From Cytophagaceae bacterium ABcell3 (GTDB taxonomy: Bacteria > Bacteroidota > Bacteroidia > Cytophagales > Cytophagaceae), in assembly GCA_030913385.1 (NCBI GenBank), contig CP133159.1, forward strand, positions 2,316,584-2,380,583: a stretch of DNA of 64,000 nucleotides. The letters are read 5' to 3'. The position numbers and the translations under genes were made by a program. The stretch's first letter is position 1; every line of letters begins with the position of its first letter. The notes under the pieces are model-generated. The model was not told the origin of the DNA, searched no databases, and worked only from the letters and a program-made list of their open reading frames with translations. Positions 55,041-63,511 of this stretch are shown piece after piece.

Positions 55041-57069
55041 TAGTAGCCTCCTTTTTTATGTTTTTAAATGAACTTAGTTCAATTCCTTTTTGCTTGCACA
55101 CCCATACAAGGAGGTTGTGCAAACCTTTGTTGATGCTGTTTTCAGGCCGCCAGCCTGTTGCTTCCGAAAATTTTCTTATGTCTGAAACATAGTAAAGCTG
55201 ATCTCCTGTTCTGGCTGGAGCAAACTCCACCTTTGGTGTTTCTCCTGTAAGTTTGCCTATTGAGTGTATTAGCTCGACAAGACTTGTGGTGTTTTCTATT
55301 CCTCCACCTATATTGTAGGCTTGTCCTGAGAGCTTCTCTATGTTTCTACTGGCCAATTCAAAAGCTTTTATCAGGTCTTGGACAAAAAGTACGTCACGTA
55401 CTTGTTTGCCATTGCCATAGATCGATATTGTTTCTTTCTCTAGTGCCTTGATTAAAAAGTGGGCTACCCAGCCTTGGTCTTCGTTTCCGTATTGATGAGG
55501 GCCGTATACGCAGCTCATTCTGAATACAGTGGCTGGTATTCCATATGTTCTGGCATAGTCTAAAACATACTGATCTGCCGCTCCTTTGGAACAGCCATAG
55601 GGGCTGTGGAAGTCCAGTGGTCTGTTTTCTGCAATTCCGGTATTGCACAAGTCAGTACTCTGAGGCATATACCTGTGATCTTTTTCAACAAATTGGATAT
55701 CCTTTAAAGAACCATATACTTTGTTGGTTGATGTAAAAATCAGTGGTATAGGAGCAGCTGTCGTCCTGATAGCTTCCAATATGTTCAATGTTCCCCGGGC
55801 ATTAATTTCAAAATCATTTACCGGGTTGTATAAAGAAGTTGTTACAGCCACTTGAGCCGCAAAATGGTATATCTCACTGGCATGGTTTACCAGCTTTTTG
55901 ACCACATGTTGGTTTCTGATATCACCGGTTTCAATTTCTATGTTTACGCCATATTGATCATACAGCCACTTAAGGTTTTTCTCTACTCCTGGTCTCGACA
56001 CATTGTCTAAAATCATGACTTTTTGGCCATTTTCCACCAAGCTCTTTGCTAAATTGGTACCTATAAATCCAGCACCGCCACAGATTAATGCATATTTTTC
56101 TTTGTCATTTTGTGATGCTTTTTTTAGGTATGGCATTTTCTCCTTTAGCCCAATTCCCTTTTGCTCAATCATCCTGTAAAGGAGTTTCGGAGTGCCATCA
56201 CATTTCTTTAGCCCAAAGTGATACTCCCGCTCGTCCAAATGCATGCCACCGACTGTAGGGTGTTTCGGGTCTAGGTCATACGCAGCATACCAGTAAAGCC
56301 TGTCCGCCGGAGCTTTTTGGGCTTTTTTAAACTCTTCTAGTTGCTTTAATTCGTCATGTTGCCAAGTGGAGAAACCTGCTTCTGTAATCCATATTTCTGC
56401 TTTGTGGCCATGATGGTTTAACGTTTCCCTGATAGCGTTAATATTCTTTTCCCAACCATCCCAGTGTTGGTCAAATACTTCGGGAAAACCATGAATGCCT
56501 ACAGCGTCTATATGTTCCATCGCCCCTTGCGAGAACATGTTATGCAGCCAATTGGGGTCAATGGGACTCATGCCGCCTAGTAAGGTTTTTCTACCTCTTT
56601 GCTTCATCCAATAGGCGGCCATATTGATCATTTGAGAAAACCTTTTCCAATTCAGGTCAAGGGTGTAGTCGTATTCTACCTTATTGTTCGGTTCGTTCCA
56701 AAGTTCCACCCATTCAAAATGTTGGTCATATCGGGTAATAATTATGTCCAGAAAGTCTGCATATGACTTAGGTTCTTTGGGCGGCGCTGAAACTTTGGGA
56801 GCCAAACCTATAGATGGTGGTGTGTAAAGGAAGCACGGAAGTACCTCCAGATTCTTCGATAAAAAAGGGATTAGCCAGTCATACCATTCTTTACCACCTT
56901 CTGTATACCAATCAGCCCATGAAAAACCTGTTCTCAGGTGTTCTATGCCAAGCCTTTTGCAGTCCTCTACCAGTTTTTCCACACGCTCATGTTCGCCTGG
57001 CCTCAACCATTCCAACAGGCCTGTTATATGAACATTGCTATTGTTATATATTTTGTTGTCTGAAAACAT
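55024..57069 (-). CDS. fusion of a glycoside-hydrolase-like domain and an SDR nucleotide-sugar epimerase
   Basis: A 681-residue protein with two domains. Residues about 10-305 form a TIM-barrel glycoside hydrolase of clan-A type: VELWNEPN carries the acid/base (E126) and IWITEAGFS the nucleophile (E230), so both catalytic Glu are present. Residues about 325-665 form an extended SDR enzyme: GGAGFIGTNL (331-340) binds NAD, and SPYGCSK holds the Tyr-Lys pair; the nearest look is CDP-tyvelose/UDP-glucose 4-epimerase. No signal peptide, so the hydrolase domain would work in the cytoplasm, which is unusual for such enzymes. A sequencing frameshift is excluded as cause, since a single continuous frame with a short linker spans both. 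Confidence 0.88.
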   Translation of the reverse strand: MFSDNKIYNNSNVHITGLLEWLRPGEHERVEKLVEDCKRLGIEHLRTGFSWADWYTEGGKEWYDWLIPFLSKNLEVLPCFLYTPPSIGLAPKVSAPPKEPKSYADFLDIIITRYDQHFEWVELWNEPNNKVEYDYTLDLNWKRFSQMINMAAYWMKQRGRKTLLGGMSPIDPNWLHNMFSQGAMEHIDAVGIHGFPEVFDQHWDGWEKNINAIRETLNHHGHKAEIWITEAGFSTWQHDELKQLEEFKKAQKAPADRLYWYAAYDLDPKHPTVGGMHLDEREYHFGLKKCDGTPKLLYRMIEQKGIGLKEKMPYLKKASQNDKEKYALICGGAGFIGTNLAKSLVENGQKVMILDNVSRPGVEKNLKWLYDQYGVNIEIETGDIRNQHVVKKLVNHASEIYHFAAQVAVTTSLYNPVNDFEINARGTLNILEAIRTTAAPIPLIFTSTNKVYGSLKDIQFVEKDHRYMPQSTDLCNTGIAENRPLDFHSPYGCSKGAADQYVLDYARTYGIPATVFRMSCVYGPHQYGNEDQGWVAHFLIKALEKETISIYGNGKQVRDVLFVQDLIKAFELASRNIEKLSGQAYNIGGGIENTTSLVELIHSIGKLTGETPKVEFAPARTGDQLYYVSDIRKFSEATGWRPENSINKGLHNLLVWVCKQKGIELSSFKNIKKEATIDTFQ

Positions 57070-57106
57070 TGCTTTATCTGTTTCGTTAACTAATCACACC
57101 GAAGCT

Positions 57107-58225
57107 TTACACGGTCAGTCCTCTGGTCTCTAGCTCTTTGCTTGCCTTGCTGACATGGTCAGAGGCGCTTTGGTCTTGCAGCCATTCGGCAAGCTCTGTG
57201 AGCCCTTCTTCAAAACTGATCTCTGGGACAAACCCTAAAATCTCACGTGATTTGGTCATGTCGGAAAAGCAGTGCCTGATATCACCTACCCGATATTTTC
57301 CGGTCACCTTTGGTAAAATATGGTGGTTCCCTGTTACACCAGCCAAGCAGGTAGCTATTTCATTGATGGTATATTTGTTTCCACTACCTACATTAAAGAC
57401 TTCTCCGGTGGCTTTTTCTTTTTCTAGCGCTAACCTGCAAGCTTTGGCTACATCTTTTACATTGATAAAGTCTCTTTGTTGAAGGCCATCTTCAAAAACC
57501 ATTGGTTGGTTGTTGTTCAAAAGTTGTGAGGCAAAGATGGCCAATACGCCCGTGTATGGGTTTGAAAGCGCTTGCCTTGTGCCATAAACATTAAAAAATC
57601 GCATGGCTACCGTAGGGATATTATATGCTTGCCCAATCATCAAGCACATTTTTTCTTGGTCATATTTGGTCAATGCGTAAATAGAGGAAAGGCTCGGGTG
57701 TTTGTCCTCTGTTGTGGGCACAGGAATGAGCTCATGCCCATTTTGGTTGTATAGCTCCCAATTACTTTTTTTGAGGTCTTCCAACTTTCTTTCGCAGTGC
57801 ATGATCTTGTTGCCTTGCTTGTCTAGGTAAAGCCCTTCCCCGTAAATACTCATACTCGAAGCGACAACCAATTTTCGAACCGGCTTTTCTACCAATGCTT
57901 CAAGCAAGACGGAGGTGCCTGTGTTGTTGACGTCCACATAATCATTTACCTTATACATACTTTGCCCTACACCTACCAAAGCGGCAAAGTGATAGACTGC
58001 GTCTATTCCTTTAAGTGATTCTTTTACTATATCTTTGTCCCTTACATCTCCGACGATTAACTCTGCTTCTGGGTGCAGATAGTCTGGTCGTTTACAATTT
58101 TTCCCATGTACCTGTTCAGAAAGGTTATCAAGAACTCTTACCTTATACCCACATCTGATTAATTCATCTGTTAGATGGGAGCCGATAAATCCAGCCCCAC
58201 CTGTAATCAGAACTCTTTTTGCCAT
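57107..58225 (-). CDS. extended SDR nucleotide-sugar epimerase/dehydratase
   Basis: A 372-residue SDR enzyme of the type often called dTDP-L-rhamnose 4-epimerase. It has GGAGFIGSHL for NAD binding, an SSMSIYGEG segment, the catalytic pair in IYALTKYDQ (Tyr, Lys) and FFNVYGTRQALSNPYTG, a family hallmark. There is an insertion with Cys (IMHCERKLEDL) in the position seen in these epimerases. It likely produces a nucleotide sugar for the operon's glycosyltransferases. 37 bp precede the fusion gene. Confidence 0.87.
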   Translation of the reverse strand: MAKRVLITGGAGFIGSHLTDELIRCGYKVRVLDNLSEQVHGKNCKRPDYLHPEAELIVGDVRDKDIVKESLKGIDAVYHFAALVGVGQSMYKVNDYVDVNNTGTSVLLEALVEKPVRKLVVASSMSIYGEGLYLDKQGNKIMHCERKLEDLKKSNWELYNQNGHELIPVPTTEDKHPSLSSIYALTKYDQEKMCLMIGQAYNIPTVAMRFFNVYGTRQALSNPYTGVLAIFASQLLNNNQPMVFEDGLQQRDFINVKDVAKACRLALEKEKATGEVFNVGSGNKYTINEIATCLAGVTGNHHILPKVTGKYRVGDIRHCFSDMTKSREILGFVPEISFEEGLTELAEWLQDQSASDHVSKASKELETRGLTV

Positions 58226-58256
58226 TGTTGTGTCTTTTATAAATCCTTGAAAATCT

Positions 58257-58946
58257 TTAAAAAGTTTGCAGCGTTGGGCGTAATGTTATATGGTTTACCG
58301 AAACTCCATGTGGCCGGCTAATTGCATAATAAACCGTGTTGGCCACTTCTTCTGGCGATATTGCCCCCCAGCCATTTTCATCAACCTCCCGACTGCCTGA
58401 AATTGTATTTTTAAAAAAGTTGGTCTCTGTTACGCCAGGGGCGACTGTTGTCACCCTTATACCTGGTTCTTCTACCCGTAATGTTTCAGCAATAGTCTCC
58501 AGCGCACATTTCGTAGCAGAGTAAATACCGCCGTAAGGGTATGTTTTGCCCGCCGATACAGACGAAATAAATACCACATCGCATTTCATGTTTTCAGGTA
58601 CTGATGGTACAAAAGCCCTGATCAGTCTGAGCGATCCCATTAAATTTGTATTGATTACTGTTGCCCATTTTTCAGGGTCTCCTTCGGTTAATTTTTCATG
58701 GATGCCTATGCCTGCGTTACAGACAATTATATCCGGTAGGCCAAAGGAGGTGTGAAGTTCACTGAAAAGCCTATCTACTTCACTCCCGGAGGCTATATTG
58801 CAAAGTGAAGAATATAATCCGGTGGGCAAGGGTTGTGGAAAGTTAATGTCTGCTATCGCAGTCTTAACTCCTTCACTGTTAAATTTGCTGGCTATTGCAT
58901 ATCCAATACCGGATGCGCCTCCGCTGACTAAAGCTCTTCTGTACAT
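58257..58946 (-). CDS. classical SDR oxidoreductase
   Basis: A 229-residue short-chain dehydrogenase: GGASGIGYAI near the N-terminus binds the dinucleotide, NAG follows, the Ser lies in FISSVSAG and the pair in YSATK. The start MYRRALVSGG is clean. It is the first gene of the ten-gene operon, 31 bp before the epimerase gene. Substrate unknown; a ketoreduction during sugar synthesis is possible, an unrelated role is too. Confidence 0.87.
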   Translation of the reverse strand: MYRRALVSGGASGIGYAIASKFNSEGVKTAIADINFPQPLPTGLYSSLCNIASGSEVDRLFSELHTSFGLPDIIVCNAGIGIHEKLTEGDPEKWATVINTNLMGSLRLIRAFVPSVPENMKCDVVFISSVSAGKTYPYGGIYSATKCALETIAETLRVEEPGIRVTTVAPGVTETNFFKNTISGSREVDENGWGAISPEEVANTVYYAISRPHGVSVNHITLRPTLQTF

Positions 58947-59237
58947 TTTCTATAAACTTTGTACAGGTTTAACTTCTTCTTCTGCTAATTGTTAAAATTT
59001 TACTGCTTAAACTTTAACCTCGATAATGCTATTTGGTTTTTGTTTTTTTATAAGTGTCAAATAGACAGTGTGTTTTGGTTGAGTTGCTTGCGGTGCTGAA
59101 CCTTTTATGTATTAGGGTTTTGTCTTCAAGTTTTGTATGATTTGACGGAAATGATCATGTGGTTCCGAAATCTTAGGGTAAGGTGTACAGGGATAATATT
59201 TGTTGCTGCCCGGTTCTAAAAAAATCTTTGGTAATCT

Positions 59238-59780
59238 TTACTTGCCCAATTGAGCTAGTCCTACCGATATGGCGGCCACGGAACCTGAAACTTTTATTTC
59301 TCCTTTGCTTACCATCTCTTTTGCCGCTTCCGCAGTTACTTTAACTATTTGAAGGCATTCTGTTTCGTCCGGATGCTGTGCTGAAACTTTTTCTAATCCT
59401 GTAGCCAAAAATACATGAAGCGTGTTGGTGTCTTTTGTAGGATTGTCAAATAGGGTAAGGATTTTCTTGAAACTTCCATTGCCATAACCTGTTTCTTCTT
59501 GGAGCTCCCGTTTGGCAGCGGCCAAAGGGTCTTTTTCATCATCCTCCATAAATCCGCCAGGCAGCTCTATTAAAATTTCCCCCGCAGCATGTTTGTACTG
59601 GCGTACTAAAACGATCTCTCCTTCTTGGGTTATAGGTAGAATCAAAACAACGTCAGGTCTGTCATTTACATAGTAGTCGTCAACTAATAAGCCCTTTTCG
59701 GTTTCTACGGTATCTTTTCTTATCTTGCACCATTTGTTCCAAAGTAGCTTTTCCGAGGAAATCAGTTTCCATTTTTTCAT
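59238..59780 (-). CDS. Nudix hydrolase (ADP-ribose pyrophosphatase-like)
   Basis: A 180-residue hydrolase that cleaves nucleoside diphosphates linked to another moiety. The Nudix box reads GGFMEDDEKDPLAAAKRELQ followed by EETGYG, with one extra residue between the first Glu and REL compared with the standard spacing. QYKHAAGEILIELPGG is the ADP-ribose pyrophosphatase-like preceding strand. Single gene; the 291-bp space before the operon start contains no ORF. Confidence 0.88.
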   Translation of the reverse strand: MKKWKLISSEKLLWNKWCKIRKDTVETEKGLLVDDYYVNDRPDVVLILPITQEGEIVLVRQYKHAAGEILIELPGGFMEDDEKDPLAAAKRELQEETGYGNGSFKKILTLFDNPTKDTNTLHVFLATGLEKVSAQHPDETECLQIVKVTAEAAKEMVSKGEIKVSGSVAAISVGLAQLGK

Positions 59781-60031
59781 GGCTGGAATAAAATTTAACC
59801 TGGATTATGCAATAGAATCCCCTAATGCATATTTAAGGTTTAGTAACTTAAAGTTGTTGTTCAAACATAATTATTTTTTTAGAAAGTTAAAGGCTGGAAA
59901 CGCAGACAATGTTCGTGTGGATTTGAGGCACTAGGTAAGGTATTGCACTTAAATTTATTTGTAAATGATATTCGGCAAACATTAAACTTGTGCAAAAAGT
60001 TATGTTTTTAGGGATTAATTAGTAAGTGATT

Positions 60032-60367
60032 ATGGCTGGAGAATCTAAAAAAACAACAAATCATAACCAGATTAAGAGGTGGGTAGAGGCGAGAGATGGT
60101 AAGCCAGCCTCTGTTAAAGGTACCGGAGATAACAAAAATGCAGGATTGCTTCGATTTCGTTTCGAAAATGGGCGGCAACCTAAGGCTGAACTAAAAGATA
60201 TTACTTGGGACGAGTTTTTCGACCAGTTTGAGAAGAATAAACTGCAAATGGTCTATCAAGATAAAACCAAAACAGGTAGGAAAAGCCGCTTTAACAAGCT
60301 AGTAAACCGCGAGCCTGTGAAGCGAGCAGGAACTAGCTCTGGAAAAAGCAAAAGGTCTAATAAGTAG
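60032..60367 (+). CDS. small conserved protein, 111 aa
   Basis: The core (TNHNQIKRWVEARDGKPASV, KGTGDNKNAGLLRF, ITWDEFFDQFEKNKLQMVYQ, SRFNKLVNRE) is a family widespread in bacteria that is sometimes misnamed 1,4-alpha-glucan branching enzyme; it has no such catalytic domain. A basic C-terminal tail (residues 90-111) with many Lys/Arg suggests nucleic-acid contact. Function unknown. The ATG at 60032 is chosen over a GTG six bases upstream. Confidence 0.77.
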   Translation: MAGESKKTTNHNQIKRWVEARDGKPASVKGTGDNKNAGLLRFRFENGRQPKAELKDITWDEFFDQFEKNKLQMVYQDKTKTGRKSRFNKLVNREPVKRAGTSSGKSKRSNK

Positions 60368-60908
60368 GGCCTGCTGAATAAGTCACAAGTGTGCAAGATA
60401 CGCATGGCCTTACATGAAGACGTATTGGAATACTTCGAATGTAAGGCCATAAAGTAGATTGTGCGCTTGTGGCTAGCCCAAAAAAAGTATTGGATTAAAA
60501 GTCTCTCAATTTATTGTGCACGAGAAAATAAGAAATAACCGAAAAAACCTTGTACCTATACCTCACAGTTTTTACACAAATATACATAGATCAATATTTT
60601 GGGCGTTTTTCAGCGCGCCCTAAATAAAGGAAGGGGGAGTTCCCCTTTTTTGGGCTGGGTTCTTGTTAATGATTTAAGTTAGAATCCGATTTTGTAAATC
60701 TTTACCTACAATATCATCTCTTTAGAGACAATGCTGTAGTTGGATATTGTGCTATAGTTTTTTGTCATTAAACCTGAATTATTTGCTACGTAACAGAAAA
60801 CTCTATTGCATATTTCAGCTTAAGCTTCAGATAACTAAGAAAGCAGGTCAAGTTTAGCTTGTAAAGCTGATAAAAACTAAGTTTAAAAAAAGGGGGAAGT
60901 CCCCTTTT
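60368..60908. other. intergenic region, 541 bp
   Basis: Besides the hairpin at 60404-60450 it holds AAGGGGGAGTTCCCCTTTTT (60631-60650), a second terminator-like hairpin with a T tail. No ORF with family features; the rest is featureless A/T-rich sequence. Confidence 0.55.
60404..60450. repeat. near-perfect 23-bp-arm hairpin in a MITE-like setting
   Basis: ATGGCCTTACATGAAG...GTATT pairs with AATAC...TTCGAATGTAAGGCCAT. Outside it, GGGCCTGCTGAATAAG (60368) resembles the IS end GGGTCTGCTGAAAAA at 28324, and the right-hand segment GCTAGCCC ends near 60480, so a 114-bp element of IS-end-like composition may be present. Confidence 0.5.
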
Positions 60909-60911
60909 TTA
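60885..60911 (-). terminator. terminator of 60909-61940
   Basis: AAAAAAGGGG pairs with CCCCTTTTTT around a GAAGT loop, overlapping the stop codon. Works in both directions. Confidence 0.8.
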
Positions 60912-61940
60912 CCATCTTCTGTCAGCCTGGTGTAGGGATTGTTTTTCAGTTAAGTTTACTGGCTTACCTGTTTCAGCTGCTTTAAATATAGCTTCTATAA
61001 TGCCCATATCCTTAAGGCCTTCTTCAGCATCGGCTGTAATTTCAGTGTTGTTATAGATAGCATCGGCCATAGCATCAAGTTGAGCTTTTTGCTGATTGAT
61101 GTTTTCAATATTCAGTGGGCCATTACTGGTGCTACCTTTTAGGCCTTGGTATTCAAAGGCAGGAGATAGTTCAAACCAACCTTCTTCTGTTTCCGCATGA
61201 ACATAGTCAATATTTTTGGCAAAAGAAGCTTCACAAACCGCTTTTATCTCACCTGGAAATTCTATTTCAAACTTTATTTCCCCGTCGACCTCTTCAAACT
61301 TACCATCTTGACGTGTTATTTCCGCATAGTTGATATACAACGGCTCCATTCCGGTAATGTGTCTTGCTGCCTGAATACAGTAGATTCCAACATCCATGAG
61401 CGCACCACCGCCAAACATTTTTTTAAGCCTCCACTGTCCCGGAGATCCTGCTTCAAAGCCAAAACCGGCTTTAATATGTTTGATGTTGCCAAGTTCTTTT
61501 TCCTGTCCCAGTTTTATGATTTCCTGATTATGCGGTTCGAAATGTAAGCGGTAACCAATTAGTAGTCTAACACCTGCGTCTTCACAAGCCGATATCATTT
61601 GTTTGCACTCTAATGTATTTGATGCCATCGGTTTTTCACAGATGACGTGTTTGCCTGCTTGTGCCGCTCTAATAGTATATTCTGCATGCATAGAATTAGG
61701 CAAGACAATATATACTACCTCGATTTCCTTATTTTTTGAAATATTGTCAAATGTGCTGTAATCGTAAATGCTTTCGTCTTTCAGGTTGTATTTCTCTTTC
61801 CATTTTTTTGCTTTGTCTGGAGAGCCTGTAACAATGCCTGCCAGATAGAAGCTTTCGCTATGCTCTATTGCTTGAGCAAGTTGGTTGGTAGCATATTTCC
61901 CTAAACCCACCAGCGCAATTCCATACTTTCCGTTTTTCAT
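60909..61940 (-). CDS. Gfo/Idh/MocA-family oxidoreductase
   Basis: A second member of this family, with the standard CEKP motif intact (VICEKPMASN). GLGKYATNQ binds the dinucleotide, and GGGALMDVGIYCIQAARHI is the family core. It looks closer to glucose-fructose oxidoreductase-like proteins than to the operon enzyme at 52905-53936. It is encoded separately, with terminators nearby, so the two are unlikely to share one pathway. Substrate unknown. Confidence 0.87.
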   Translation of the reverse strand: MKNGKYGIALVGLGKYATNQLAQAIEHSESFYLAGIVTGSPDKAKKWKEKYNLKDESIYDYSTFDNISKNKEIEVVYIVLPNSMHAEYTIRAAQAGKHVICEKPMASNTLECKQMISACEDAGVRLLIGYRLHFEPHNQEIIKLGQEKELGNIKHIKAGFGFEAGSPGQWRLKKMFGGGALMDVGIYCIQAARHITGMEPLYINYAEITRQDGKFEEVDGEIKFEIEFPGEIKAVCEASFAKNIDYVHAETEEGWFELSPAFEYQGLKGSTSNGPLNIENINQQKAQLDAMADAIYNNTEITADAEEGLKDMGIIEAIFKAAETGKPVNLTEKQSLHQADRRW

Positions 61941-62305
61941 AATGCCTTTTTATTAATAAACTCTTAATTGGCGATAGGGTTTGTATTTGCTAGTGAAAGG
62001 GTTGGCTTTTAGTATGTTGCTTATTTAGGTTAGAACGCGCTTTTCTGAGTTTTCTACTTTAGTTTTGAAAATAGACGGAAGTGAATTGTTTTATAGGGTT
62101 TCCCATTTAAGTCTCTAGGGAGTACTAAGTTATTTTTGTCTAAGACAAAAAGTAAGGCCCTGCCGGCGAGGCAAAAAGCCACTAAGCGAGCCTAAGTAAG
62201 CTAATAAACACATAAGATATCTAAATGGATAACCCTATTGTTTTATTTTGTATCTTTATATTGGGTCTCCTGAAAATCACTATATAGTCATTATAAGTTC
62301 TATTT
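61941..62305. other. intergenic region, 365 bp
   Basis: Nothing beyond the hairpin at 62130-62155 (listed separately) and presumed promoters of the divergent neighbours; no exact -7 box was found. Confidence 0.45.
62130..62155. repeat. hairpin TTATTTTTGTC/GACAAAAAGTAA
   Basis: An 11-bp arm with one bulge around a 3-nt loop. It is like the TTACCTTTTTTG hairpin at 9097-9126 in design, a recurrent type in Bacteroidota intergenic DNA (from memory). Confidence 0.5.
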
Positions 62306-62845
62306 ATGCATTCATTTAAACACACACTTTGCTTAATTGCTGTTTTGTTGCTGGCTTTTGCTTGTAGTAAGAATGATAAAGAAGAAATTACTCCAGAAGA
62401 AGATGCTGAGGAAAAGATTGTCAATGCTTCTTTTACGGTTGTAGGTGAAGAAAATATTCAAAAGGAAGGGAAAGCGACCTATTTTTTAACACAAATTCAA
62501 GACACGCCTCTTGTTATTGGCATAGATGATGGTGGGCAAGGCGATAGGAGCTTTTCTCTTAATATGTACTTTATGAGTGAAGAAAAAACCTACCCTGAGC
62601 CTGGTGAATATGTTATTGGGGAGGAGGGTGATCCTGATGCAGATTTTTATGTGATCTATATTGAATATGTTAGCGGTGGAGATAATCGCGGGTATAAGTC
62701 TCCTGCAAGTGGTACAATCATAATTGACCAGGTATCTGCTTCTCAAATTAAAGGTACCTTTAACTTTGAGGCTGGTGCTATGGATAATTCAGGAAGAAAT
62801 GTTAAAGTGGAGAATGGAGTCTTTGATGCATTTAGCCTTAGTTAA
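62306..62845 (+). CDS. lipoprotein, unknown function
   Basis: A 179-residue protein with a lipoprotein signal: LLLAFAC, lipidated Cys at C20. The tail is acidic (NDKEEITPEEDAEE) then a beta-rich domain with repeated GD/GG turns (DDGGQGDRSFSL, YPEPGEYVIGEEGDPDADFY). The pattern resembles small surface lipoproteins of Bacteroidota, but I do not recognise a family. Confidence 0.78.
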   Translation: MHSFKHTLCLIAVLLLAFACSKNDKEEITPEEDAEEKIVNASFTVVGEENIQKEGKATYFLTQIQDTPLVIGIDDGGQGDRSFSLNMYFMSEEKTYPEPGEYVIGEEGDPDADFYVIYIEYVSGGDNRGYKSPASGTIIIDQVSASQIKGTFNFEAGAMDNSGRNVKVENGVFDAFSLS

Positions 62846-62958
62846 ACCTGAATTTTATGCGATAGTGTTATTGCATAATTTTGGTTTAATGCCGCATATG
62901 AAGGGCTATGAAACCTCTGGCTACTTTTTGTTTGTTAAAGTATAAAAAAAGAGGGTTT

Positions 62959-63432
62959 ATGGAGACAACATTTGTGGAGATAGAGGATAGGGTAAGGAAA
63001 CATTCAATACCTGAAGTTAACGAGAGAATAGATAATGAAATTCAGGCATCGGTACGTAAATATACCAATCGGTCGAAAAGAGAAATAGATGCCAAAATCC
63101 AACAACTCGAAAAAGAGTGGAGTATCGAGCGGGCCTTAGACTTTTCGGCGTCTAGTCTAGCAATGACTGGAATTGCCTTAGGGATATTTAAAAACAAAGG
63201 ATGGCTGGCCCTTACGGGTGCCGTATCGGGTTTTTTAATGATGCATTCCTTACAAGGATGGTGTCCGCCTGTTCCTGTGTTAAGGGCTATGGGTTTTAGG
63301 ACAAGAAAGGAAATTGATTGGGAAAAATATGCTCTTAAAGTACTAAAAGGTGATTTTGATATTATTGACCCGGCCGATAATTCTGATCCGGACATAAGAG
63401 CTTACAAAGCACTGACTGCGGTGCAGATATGA
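62959..63432 (+). CDS. YgaP-like membrane-domain protein
   Basis: A 157-residue protein. The first 60 residues are charged and helical (about 1-60); then a DUF2892/YgaP-type module of two short helices (about 74-90 and 93-111) with the conserved end WCPPVPVLRAMGFRTRKEID. The ATG at 62959 fits the start of the structured part, while an earlier ATG at 62908 would add a hydrophobic stretch and is less likely. Function unknown. 113 bp follow the lipoprotein gene. Confidence 0.82.
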   Translation: METTFVEIEDRVRKHSIPEVNERIDNEIQASVRKYTNRSKREIDAKIQQLEKEWSIERALDFSASSLAMTGIALGIFKNKGWLALTGAVSGFLMMHSLQGWCPPVPVLRAMGFRTRKEIDWEKYALKVLKGDFDIIDPADNSDPDIRAYKALTAVQI

Positions 63433-63477
63433 TAATTAGTTTTATATACTAGAAAGATCTATTGCACTTTCAGGTTT

Positions 63478-63511
63478 AAAGTGAGGCTGTTTTCTTGAAT
63501 AGCCTCACTTT
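63478..63511. terminator. convergent terminator
   Basis: AAAGTGAGGCT (63478-63488) pairs perfectly with AGCCTCACTTT (63501-63511). The stop codon of the minus-strand gene lies in the stem. It is shared by the two convergent genes. Confidence 0.75.
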
